Source of the DNA: Hypericum androsaemum | Taxonomy: Eukaryota > Streptophyta > Magnoliopsida > Malpighiales > Hypericaceae | Assembly (NCBI GenBank): GCA_963995505.1 | Contig: OZ023199.1 | Span: 4,645,906-4,709,905 of the forward strand | Length of the DNA stretch: 64,000 nucleotides | Direction: 5' to 3' | Notes under the pieces: model-generated | Told to the model about the DNA's origin: nothing | The model's input: only the letters and a program-made list of their open reading frames with translations | Databases searched by the model: none | Translations under genes and position numbers: made by a program | In this document: positions 55,262 through 64,000 of the stretch, one piece after another | How the letters are laid out: each line of letters starts with the position of its first letter | Position numbering within the stretch: the first letter of the stretch is position 1

Positions 55262-56369
55262 GGAAAAATTACTTTGTAGCCTCTCAAATTTACTTCAATA
55301 TACTCAAAAGTCCCCCATGTTTGCAAAATACATGCCGACGTCCCTCGTGTTTGATTTTATTATACTTTCGGGTCTCTGGCACACGTTAGCAGCTCTTTTT
55401 TTCATTTTTGTCAATGAAATAACCAAAATATCTTTAGAACAAAAAATAAAAAACTGCTGACATCATCAAATCTAAATCCAAAAATTCCAGGGATCAAGTT
55501 GTAATTATACTAAAAAATCCACGAAGAAATATAAGGATCAATTTGTAATTATACCCAAAATCCAAATCGATTTCCAATTCCAATTCCACAACGGTGGACG
55601 CGACTGACCTCTTCAACGACGGCGATGGACGACATCTACTTCCTCTTCTCTCTCTTCGACGACGGGATCCGGATGACTCTTCTTCTATGGTCGGTGGTGG
55701 GGCGGCTTATGGAGGTCCCCCATCGCCCTCGCGAACTTCACAACTGCATCTCGGGGGTGGGGTCCACGGGATCAATGGAGAAGGGGTTAAAGGAAAGGCG
55801 GTGGCAGGAGACGAGGTCCCGAATTTACGAGCCTTCTCGGGTCGCGAGCCTCGTCGTGCCAGGGGAGGGAGACAGAGATCTCGTAACCTGGAATGATCTT
55901 CCCCTTCCGAATGTTGACGTAGGCCTTACCAGAGACTTTCTCGAGCTTGCTGGTGCGGAGGAAGAGGCCGCCCTCGCCGGAGAGGTCGGGGAGGTCGAAG
56001 AGGAGGGAGCGGGACGTTCGTGCCGTTGGATCTTCTTCTTCTTCTCTTTCTCTCTCTTCTAACCCGCTTGTTCGGTGCTTCTCCTAATCGTGAGTTCATC
56101 ATCTTCCCTCACCATCTCCTAATCGGTGCTCGTGACGGTCCCGTACTGGCCGTGCTTCAACGAAATTGGCCGCGAGTAGAAGATGATGACGTGAGCAATT
56201 TTTTTAAGGGTATTTTTGTCATTTCAATGACAAAAAAAGAAAAAAAAATTATTTAGGGACCCGAAAGTATAACAAAATCAAACACGAGAGACGTCGGCAT
56301 CTATTTTACAAACATGGTAACTTTTGAATATATTTAAACAAACTCGAGAAGCTATAGAGTAATTTCCCC
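55262..56369. mobile_element. Mutator-like element (E4) carrying an Aha1-like fragment
   Basis: 1108 bp. The left arm starts GGAAAAATTACTTTG and contains TATTATACTTTCGGGTC. The right arm ends GAGTAATTTCCCC and contains GACCCGAAAGTATAAC. A perfect 9-bp target duplication, TATTATTAT, is at 55253-55261 and 56370-56378. The arms are AT-rich; the core (about 55590-56160) is GC-rich and open in several frames, with an AHSA1-like segment on the minus strand. The right end is about 210 bp upstream of the CMC2-like ATG, so the element may influence that promoter. Confidence 0.83.
55830..56020 (-). pseudogene. Captured Aha1 (activator of Hsp90 ATPase) N-domain fragment
   Basis: The minus strand reads LRTSKLEKVSGKAYVNIRK, then GKIIPGYEISVSLPWHDEAR. 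The SGKAYVNIRKGKIIPGYE block matches the AHSA1 N-terminal domain as I remember it (GEAYVN.RKGKIIPGYE). Further downstream on that strand similarity is lost. It is a fragment inside element E4, not a gene. Confidence 0.7.
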
Positions 56370-56577
56370 TATTATTATTATTGCACCTAACCCCATCTCC
56401 GTCGAGACAACGAAGTCCCAACATGTACAGGAACTGAAAAGGGGTTCGTCGTCCCGTTTCTGTCCTCTGTTTTTCTCTCAAACCGACAGAATTTGAGGTG
56501 TTTACTAAATCCTTGCCTGTTTCCTCTCTTGTCTTCCTGGAGCAGGAAAAAAAGGGAAGAAAGAAAGGGTAAAGAAG

Positions 56578-57720
56578 ATGCATCCTCCTTTGACATTACA
56601 CAGGCACCCCATGTGTGTTGAAGTAAGTCTCCTTTGTCTGAAAAGACTGCATCTTTCTTCTTTCCTATGGATTCCATTTTCTGGGTTCTGCTTCGTTTTC
56701 TAGAAGACCGAGTCTTTCCTTGCTTGGTTTTGATTTTGTTTTCTGGGTTTTAGAGACCCTTTAGGTTTTTCTAGGATTGTAACCTGCTGTTTTTGGATTC
56801 AACTGGCTTGTGTTAGTTTGGATTGTGGATTAAGTTGGGAATTGGAACACCTTCTGTGTAGCTTTGGGGTTCGTATTTCTACCAATCTAATTAGGTCAAC
56901 GTTGAGTGATTCGGAATTGATGAGTCCCACCCGCTTAGAGTTAGGAATTTAAACTCTGATTTAAGGACCATTCTGAATTTTCTTTTTGTTATGAACATGG
57001 TTGGGTGTTCTTATCTTTAAGTTGGTTGCTTGGAAAGACTAATCTATTGATGGTTCATTCCGGCATTATCGACTAGAGCGGGTTTGTTTCTGTGCTCATT
57101 TTTCTGCTACTTGAAATCTGCATTTGCCACTTCTGGGTTCTGCCCTTGTTTTATAGCACTTGAGGAAGTAAAAGAATGTTTTTGCTTCCTTGAAATTTAG
57201 TAATTTGGGGAACCAATTAAAGCAAATGTTCGGATTATTGCATCGATGTTGTATGTGCTTTGGCGGCAATTCAGCCGAGAGTTCTGTCTACGCGTTTGGA
57301 GTATTTGATCACAGCAGTGGCTGCTGTTCATATTCCATGTGGACCGGTGGTGGCTCGTCTTCGTGGATGATCTTTGGAAATTTATATTCCTCTTGCTGGA
57401 GTTGATAATTTTTGTGCATTTTTTAACATTTACAGAATTTGTACAGATTATTGAGGAGTTCCAGAGATGTCATTTGGACCATCCTGTGAAGAAATTCTTC
57501 GGCGAGTGCACAGATTTGAAGATAAAGCTCGACCGGTGCTTCCGGCAAGAAGTGAGTTGTCTATCGCTTCCTCTTTTATTCTTCTTCTTTTTCAGGCATT
57601 GAGTTTTTCTGGTAAATTTTATTTACCTGTTCTCAGAAAGCTGTGAAGCGTAAGTCGAATTTCGAGGAGTCTAAGAAGCGGAGAGAGAGGTTGCAAGAAT
57701 TGAGAAAGGAAATGGCTTAG
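56578..57720 (+). CDS. CMC2: CMC2-like twin-CX9C mitochondrial protein
   Basis: Three exons: 56578-56622, 57447-57551, 57637-57720; 234 nt, 77 residues. It starts MHPPLTLHRHPMC and holds two CX9C motifs, CVEIIEEFQRC and CTDLKIKLDRC, the signature of intermembrane-space proteins oxidised by Mia40. The C-terminus is Lys/Arg-rich (KAVKRKSNFEESKKRRERL). Length and layout match COX assembly mitochondrial protein 2 (CMC2) homologues, which act in cytochrome c oxidase biogenesis. The first Cys is in exon 1 and the others are in exon 2, with all phases 0. The Mutator-like element E4 ends about 210 bp upstream. Confidence 0.9.
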
Positions 57721-58184
57721 GTTATCTATGAGCCTCTGAACTTTAGAGAATTGGTGATAAGTTTTTTTGGTAGATACCGGATACAATATAACTTTGAGTC
57801 TTTGATGAGATTCATGAATGTTCGACGATGCGTTGTGATTCTTACGACATATCCCGGAATAGCCAAAAGTTATTGTGCAAGCTGATTCATTCAGCTGATT
57901 CATGAATGAATGGGTGAGATTCTCTACCTATTGTGTTCTGTGCTCTGCACTTCCTGAATAAAATTCTGCAGCTACGTGTTGCAGCTAGTTTACGTTACAG
58001 ACAACATATATTGTAGTTCTTAAATGCTATGTCTCATTTCATTTCCTATTTCTCTCTCGGCCTGTCGGTCTGAGCTCTGGTAATAAGCATAATAGAAGCG
58101 TAAAAGATATCCGGATACTGATAATTTCCATATTCAGATTTGTTGCAATGGCATATAATTGACCATTAACCTTAGTCCTGCAAC
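57721..58184. other. Intergenic region between convergent genes
   Basis: 3' UTR of the CMC2-like gene and the downstream flank of the duplicated GYF region. Nothing else recognised. Confidence 0.5.
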
Positions 58185-59823
58185 CAGAATAGAAGCCTGC
58201 TAAAAAACATTGTAAATACACATCTCTTTCTAAAACTTGCAGACCACCACGTCTCTTTTGTATCCCAGTAGCATGAAGAGCCAACTTCCAAGAGTTCCTT
58301 TACTTAGCCTCCGTAGTACTGACGGATGGCATCGCTTAGGTTCACTGCTTCTTCTTGGCTCTGGATGACCCTCCAAACCTTAAATTCCACATCTGAGGTC
58401 CTGGTATCTAACCAATCTTTAAGCACTGATATTGAGTATGGACCTCTGACACCAACCTCCGGGCGACTGATATACCATTGAGAGCTGTCCATCTTCTCCA
58501 ATTTTTTTCTACTTCTTCCAATACTTGCATCAGAATCTTCATCGTCACCCAATATGATCAGCTCTGGTATTTCAAGCGGTTGTCTGGTTGACTGCTCTTT
58601 TCTTTCTGAAACATTATTCAAACCAAAGATTAGTAGAGTTCAAAATGAAACTTCTCACAGAATAGTTACAGATATCAGAAGCAAAATAAAATAAAATATA
58701 TAAAGCTAGAAGGTATGGTCAGTCTTATCAAATACTTCTCCAGAAAGAAGCTCACCACCAGTTGATCTTTTGGGAGAACTCCTAATTGCTTGGTGATTGC
58801 AATCCTGATTTTGAGCTCGAGTAGCAATATCATTTCGGCTCTTATGAGCAGTGACTGACTGTTCATGCAGATAGGGAGAACTTGATCCTCCAGAAGCTGG
58901 AGTTCCTTCTGAAATGCAGCAAAGAGAATAGCATTAGTTTCGCGTTACAACAGAAATCACTATGCTCAGATGCAGATATATCAGAGAGCAGCGGCTGTCC
59001 GAAACTGGTACGATATGCAGTCATATCAAATTGTTGCGGTGTTGGAAGGTCACCGTGTGAACTCTTGCAGAAACTTTTTGATTTTTCTTGATTAGGCACT
59101 TCACTTTCTCTTCGAATAGCAGTCTCATGAACCTTCACTGAAAGTTGATGTGGATCATGCGAAGTTGATCTTTCAGACTGCTGCATTTTGCCTGAAAACT
59201 CAATGTATTTTATTCGATTTAGGGAGAAAAGCACACAATCGGAGATGTCTTAAGCAAAGGATCTCTGCATGTGCATTTTGTTATCAGGCTAACTATGTAA
59301 TGTTTTCGTTTCTCTTTGATCAGAAGGGAAACAAGCACACATAATCACCAAGCCGAGGGAGATTGCAGACCTTTGAAACCGAAGCAGAGGTTAGTACCAG
59401 AAGTTTAATTTGGTGGATGAGTAAGCCATATTTTGGTATGATCCTAATCACATGGGACATGTCTTTAGGAAGAGATCGAGCTACCTCAGTATGATCCTAA
59501 TCACATGAGTAAGCTATATTTTTCGATGCATGGTAACAGATAACTAGTTTTCACCAAGGCTAGTGTTATGAGAGCATAGGAAGGATCATCAGACCTTTTG
59601 CAATTTCACCATCGTCTCGAGTTGAGCTGTCTCCGCGATTGCGACCGTTGCAATTAGGATCAGATCTTGCAAGTCCAGACTTGGGCCTTATTCTGAAGGA
59701 AGATTTATATCCTGCATTAGGAGAACGAAAGGTTTTAGTCAATTTATGTAAGCAAAAGGTTACCCATGTGGGACTATAATGAAAGCTGAAGTTTTTACAT
59801 CCACAGCTAGCTAATCAAATCTA
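58185..59823. repeat. Distal copy of a tandem duplication
   Basis: Matches 60006 to about 61878 (the real gene's last four exons, introns and 3' UTR). Similarity starts at CCAGAATAGAAGCCTGC and ends near CCACAGCTAGC. The two copies differ by point changes, small indels and a loss of about 200 bp in the last exon of this copy. Confidence 0.88.
58304..59711 (-). pseudogene. Duplicated C-terminal (GYF) exons, frame broken
   Basis: Four exon equivalents on the minus strand: 59711-59595, 59191-59054, 58908-58736, 58605-58304. The last encodes a GYF-like domain (WYISRPEVGVRGPYSISVLK, EFKVW) but lacks the ~64-residue linker present in the upstream copy. At the donor of the third exon the upstream copy reads GAGAAGGTATTTG while this copy reads GAGAAGTATTTG. 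Losing that G shifts the frame into the GYF exon and leads to an early stop. No N-terminal exons accompany it. It is either a pseudogene or an alternative 3' terminus whose last exon is read out of frame. Confidence 0.75.
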
Positions 59824-60005
59824 GCATATGCCATTTATATTTAGCTTTTAAAGAGAATTTATGACTCCAGTATAAAGCATTTGGCACATTACATGGAAAA
59901 TTTGAATCTCTAAGCAGCATTCATCTATAGTATACTGCATTGCCTTTTGAAAATATTCCGTGTTGACACAACTCGATGTTGCTTTATAAAGCAACTTTGT
60001 CTTAA

Positions 60006-61878
60006 AACCAGAATAGAAGCCTGCCAAAAAAACATTGTAAATACACATCTCTTTCAAAAACTTGCAGACCACCACGTCTCTTTTGTATCCCAGTAGCATG
60101 AAGAGCCAACTTCCAAGAGTTCCTTTACTTGCCTCCGTAGTATTGACGGACGACATCGCTTATGTTCACTGCTTCTTCTTGGCTCTGGTTGACCCTCCAA
60201 ACCTTAAATTCCACATCCGAGGTCCTGGTATCAAACCAATCTTTAAGCACTAATATTGAGTATGGACCTCTGACACCAACCTCCGGGTGATTGATATACC
60301 ATTTAGAGCTGTCCATGTTCTCCAAATTTTTTCTACTTCTTCCACTACTTGCATCAGAATCTTCATCGTCACTCAATATGAGCAAGTCTGGTATTGCACT
60401 TTGCTTCACAACCTTGTTTGGTTCCACGTCGATTGCTTTGTTTTGCGCCTGCAAGTTGTTCACTTGGCCCGGCAAGACTGTTGGTTGTTCGGAAGGGAAC
60501 TCGCTGCAGGAGGTTTTGGGATGACTTCGCACTGGTTCATGATTTGACTCGTAATCAGCCGCCCCATTATTAGCATCACCAAGCCCAACAGCAGTCGCTG
60601 GTTGTTCAAGCGGTTGTCCGGTTGACTGCTCTTTTCTTTCTGAAACAATATTCAAACCAAAGACTAGTAGAGTTTAAAATGAAACTTCTCACAGAATAGT
60701 TACAGATATCAGAAGCAAAATAAAATATATAAAGCTGGAAGCTATGGTCAGTTTTATCAAATACCTTCTCCAGAAAGAAGCTCACCGCCGGTTGATCTTT
60801 TGCAAAAACTCCTAACTTCTTGCTGATTACAATCCTGATTTTGAGCTCGAGTAGCAATATCATTTCGGCTCTTATGAGCAGTAACTGACTGTTCATGCAG
60901 ATAGGGAGATCTTGATCCTCCGGAAGCTGAAGTTCCTTCTGAAATGCAGCAAAAAGAATAACATTAGTTTCGCATTACAACAGAAATCGCTATGCTCAGA
61001 TGCAGATTTATCAGAGAGCAGCGGCTGTCCGAAACTGGGACAATTTGCAGTCATATCAAAATTGTTGCAGTGTAGGAAGGTCACCGTATGAAGTCCTGCA
61101 GAAACTCTTTGATTTTTCTTGATTAGGCTCTTCACTTTCTCTTTGAATAGCAGTATCATCTCTGCTCTCATGAACCTTAGCTGAAATTTGACGTGGATCA
61201 TACGAAGTTGATCTTTCAGACTGCTGCATTTTGCCTGAAAACTCAAAAGTATTTTATTGGATTTAGGGAGAAAAGCACACGATCGGAGATGTCTTAAGCA
61301 AATGATCTCTGCGATTATTATCATGTTGCAATTTTTCGAAAAAGAGTGCAAAGGAACACACTCAATCATGTGCTTTTTGTTATCAGGCTAATTATGTAAT
61401 GTTTTCGTTTCTCTTTGATCAGAAGAGAAACAAGCACACATAATCACCAACCCGAGGGAGATTGCAGAACTTGAAACCAAAACAGAGGTTAGTACCAGAA
61501 GTTTAATTTGGTGGATGAGTAAGCTATATTTTGGTATGATCCTTAATCACATGGGGCCTGGGTCATGACTTTAGGAAGAGATGAAGCTAACTAGTTTCGC
61601 TACTTTGGTTACAGATAACTAGTTTTCACCAAGGCTAGTGTTATGAGAGCATAGGACGGATCATCAGACCTTTTGCAATTTCAACATCGTCTCGAGTTGA
61701 GCTGTCTCCGCGATTGCAATTAGGATCAAATCTTGCAAGTCCAGACTTGGGCCTTATTCTGAAGGAAGATTTATGTCCTGCATTAGGGGAACGAAAGGTT
61801 TTAGTCAATTTATGTAAGCAAAAGGTTATCCATGTGGGACTATAATGGAAGCTGAAGTTTTTAAATCCACAGCTAGCA
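60006..61878. repeat. Proximal copy of the tandem duplication
   Basis: Partner of 58185-59823. Contains the last four exons and 3' UTR of the GYF gene. In this copy the intron after the 61234-61085 exon has one extra T relative to the distal copy (CAATTTTGATATG against CAATTTGATATG), which would break the frame if that intron were retained. Confidence 0.88.
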
Positions 61879-64000
61879 AATCAAACCAAAAACCGAAAGT
61901 CGAAATCAACCTTGAAAATCTTCTTCGCTGTTCATGCATTGGAGGCTTCCACTAGTCTTAACACCAAGTGCACAATGTTTTTGCCTTGTAGGGGTTGGTG
62001 CCGGTTTGACTGCATGTTCTGTCTGGGCCATCGTGGATTCATCTGCATGAACAAGTTCCCCTGCATGATCTGTGATTATCTCTGGAACCTTTTGCAGAAG
62101 ACGCGATTGCTCAGCAGGAGTCTGAAGTAGGATCCTCCTATCAAGATACTCAGAAAGCTTACAGAAGAGGTCAAGGAATTCCATTTCCTAAAATATCTTT
62201 ACAGTAGCAACCTGTAACCTTAATGAGAACCAGCAAGTAGCGCTGTAAAACTTCATTCACGGTACTTGTGCGTTCACTGATATCGGGGTGTTCCGAATCT
62301 TGCATTAATAAATTTTATTGTTTAGTATGGTAAACCATCTCTGTTACAGCAGATAGCATTACATGATAGCAATTTACAAATTACTAACTTCAGCATCACA
62401 CTTACCTGCTATGCAACAGTGGCTAAGAACTCAATGGGTAGTGAGAACATAACCGAACCACTAACCTTGCATTAATGAGAAGTTCTTGACTCGTTTTCTC
62501 GTCACTCTTCGCCTAGTTTTTCCCCTTTATTATTTAGCACCATGTCATAAGTATAATTCATATAGTTCATCCATATACTAGTGTCTCATACATTTATGCT
62601 AAAACAGCAAATGTCCTTGGAGACAACTTAACACAATGCAACAGGATTTCTTCCTCACAGGACAATCAAATTTCAAATAGTCTAGATTGGAAGCTATGCC
62701 AATTGGCTGTTATCACAATTCAAAGAAGATAATTTTGGAAACAAACAACAAATGGAATATCAAATATGTGTAGACGAGATTTGAAACTCAGAGATCACAC
62801 ATAAAAGGATATTCTTTCCTCCATCCCTTCACATTTGCCTGATCGATGAGAATTGTTAGTTGAGCCAGCTCCTTCGAAATCCTCTGCAATACAACAAGAA
62901 TGTATTAAATCAAATCATTATAATAGCATGCTCTACAGTGTGTCAGGAGGGAACACATACATGCTCTGTAATATCCTCATGCAGAGCTTTTGCCTTCTCC
63001 CTAAGCTCCACCTGCAACCAAAGGGAAAAAAAGTTGACAGTCGATACACAAGCTTTTGCCTCCATTTGGTATATACTTATCTATCCAATTCTAGACAGTA
63101 AGACAATCAGACTATCAATATGGTTGTCATCTACTAGCTTATCACAGTGGTTACAAGATTACAAACTAAAAGGAAGCTGAAACTAGTATTCTTGACCCTT
63201 GCATGTTCTCTTAATATCTCGATGTAACATCTCAATCTTTTCTTGCATGCATTAAGATCATTTCCGTTCCTTAATTATCAAACGGAAATAGTAGAAAAGA
63301 AAGAACGAGACAGGACACCAAGAGCAGCCTCTCATAGAACTTATGAAATTTTTAATATTTGCCTCATCACAACACCTTTCTAAGCTATCCCATTTCTTGA
63401 TCCCCAACCAGGTAACTATTTCCAAGAAAAGATGGTGACAAAATATCATTTAGCCAAGAAGACTACGTTGAAACTAAAAGAACCGAAGTAGGCAAACTCG
63501 CTTATGTCATTAGAACAAAAGGAGCTGCTGTCTGAGGAATTCGTTACAAGTGTAACTCTGGATCCTTGACCGTGTAACAAAGATTTTACGAGGAACAAAA
63601 TAAACCAGATTAGCTCATTCAACGAAGCTGGTGGAAATAGGCCACAGATTGGAAATGAAATCAACTGCACATGAACATAAAAGCTTACAACAGTGAGTCT
63701 ACGTAGCAGGCCATCCTTCATTCTCTTTCCCAAATCCTCACATTCTTCCTGGGAAACAGAGCAGTTAAATATGTGATCCAACATATGCAAGTAGATGAGA
63801 GAAATCATCACCACGTGTCACTAAAGAACATTGTTTTATCAAAAACCAAGTTTGCTAGGCATAAAAACCAGCTAAATTTTGAGGCAGCAATGTCAGCAAG
63901 ATTTTGACAGAACCAAAACCAATCATAGGTACTTGATGGAAATTCGATTATTTTAAAACAAAGCCAGAGAACGTACGTCAGAAAAGTAATCATCTGATAG
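60125..64000 (-). CDS. SWIB/Plus-3/GYF-domain protein, C-terminal part
   Basis: Minus strand; the 5' end lies beyond the window. Exons seen: 64000-63977 (partial), 63748-63689, 63011-62961, 62883-62813, 62158-61911, 61777-61670, 61234-61085, 60938-60765, 60639-60125; 1401 nt in one frame, 466 residues to the TAA. The encoded order LSDDYFSD, EECEDLGKRMKDGLL, VELREKAKALHEDITEH, RISKELAQLTILIDQANVKG, SEYLDRRILLQTPAEQSRL and a C-terminal GYF-like domain (GVRGPYSILVLKDW) matches the part after the Plus-3 domain of Arabidopsis At5g08430-type proteins. Those carry SWIB, Plus-3 and GYF domains, are nuclear and suggest chromatin or transcription roles (inference). Exon 61234-61085 uses a weak donor (GTGACC) and is the least certain, although it keeps the frame. 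The fourth intron appears to be U12-type. Confidence 0.82.
62159..62812 (-). other. Probable U12-type intron
   Basis: On the minus strand the intron starts ATATCCTTTT, a perfect U12 donor, and near its end has TTCCTTGAC, a close match to the U12 branch-point consensus, 12 bases before the exon. The protein stays in frame (WRKE joined to LSEYLDRR) only if the intron ends at GTAA or is shifted by one base to end TAAG. Neither is the standard AT-AC or GT-AG end. Both readings give Glu at the junction (GAG or GAA). Confidence 0.7.

Noticed and set aside
55594..56062. Long plus-strand open frames in element E4
   Set aside because: They run opposite to the Aha1-like frame, are GC-driven and match no recognised family.
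62159..62178. Extending the 62158 exon upstream to include MEFLDLFCK
   Set aside because: These residues would come from the region holding the U12 branch-point-like sequence, and they interrupt the conserved WRKE-LSEYLDRR alignment.

Overview
The window is nuclear DNA from a flowering plant, most likely a core eudicot. The evidence is spliceosomal genes with plant-specific products (a plant mitochondrial ATP synthase 24 kDa subunit, a DRP2-type dynamin, CLC-c, a FAR1-related protein), AT-rich introns and flanks, and plant-type LTR, LINE and Mutator-like transposons. I cannot name the species. All exon models were assembled by hand from splice signals, reading-frame continuity and remembered family sequences. 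In the complete models every exon joins in frame, which is the main internal check.

Layout. 1410-10731 (+): ATP synthase 24 kDa subunit gene, with a nearly intact Ty1/copia element in intron 4. 12455-17776 (+): FemAB-like/GNAT N-acyltransferase. 19574-27904 (-): 22-exon DRP2 dynamin. 28297-31803: Mutator-like foldback element interrupted by a 2.56 kb solo LTR. 32592-35737 (-): CLC-c type anion transporter. 36210-37407: two short Mutator-like MITEs. 38480-39900: decayed LINE and copia fragments. 42641-43955 (+): GT14/DUF266 glycosyltransferase. 45048-46922 (-): mitochondrial ribosomal protein L9. About 48180-48706: LTR-like sequence. 49744-51004: Mutator-like element carrying pieces of a histone H2B and a TOM7 gene. 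51889-54511 (+): FRS11-like FAR1 family gene. 55054-55200: second, intron-less copy of the FRS11 promoter/leader. 55262-56369: Mutator-like element carrying an Aha1-like fragment. 56578-57720 (+): CMC2-like twin-CX9C protein. 58185-64000 (-): SWIB/Plus-3/GYF-type gene, 5' end outside the window, whose 3' half is tandemly duplicated.

The genes do not form a pathway or cluster. Three products act in mitochondria (ATP synthase subunit, L9, CMC2-like), two in membrane trafficking or ion transport (DRP2, CLC-c), one in the Golgi (GT14), and two in the nucleus (FRS11, GYF gene).

The most unusual content is (i) a family of nonautonomous Mutator-like elements with long terminal inverted repeats, three copies with 9-bp target duplications, two of which carry host gene fragments; (ii) a composite copia insertion ending in a second partial internal region and a 16-bp LTR stub, yet flanked by a perfect 5-bp target duplication; (iii) a probable U12-type intron with non-canonical ends in the GYF gene; and (iv) a tandem duplication of that gene's last exons with a one-base loss at a splice donor in the distal copy. 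I saw no tRNA, rRNA or CRISPR features.
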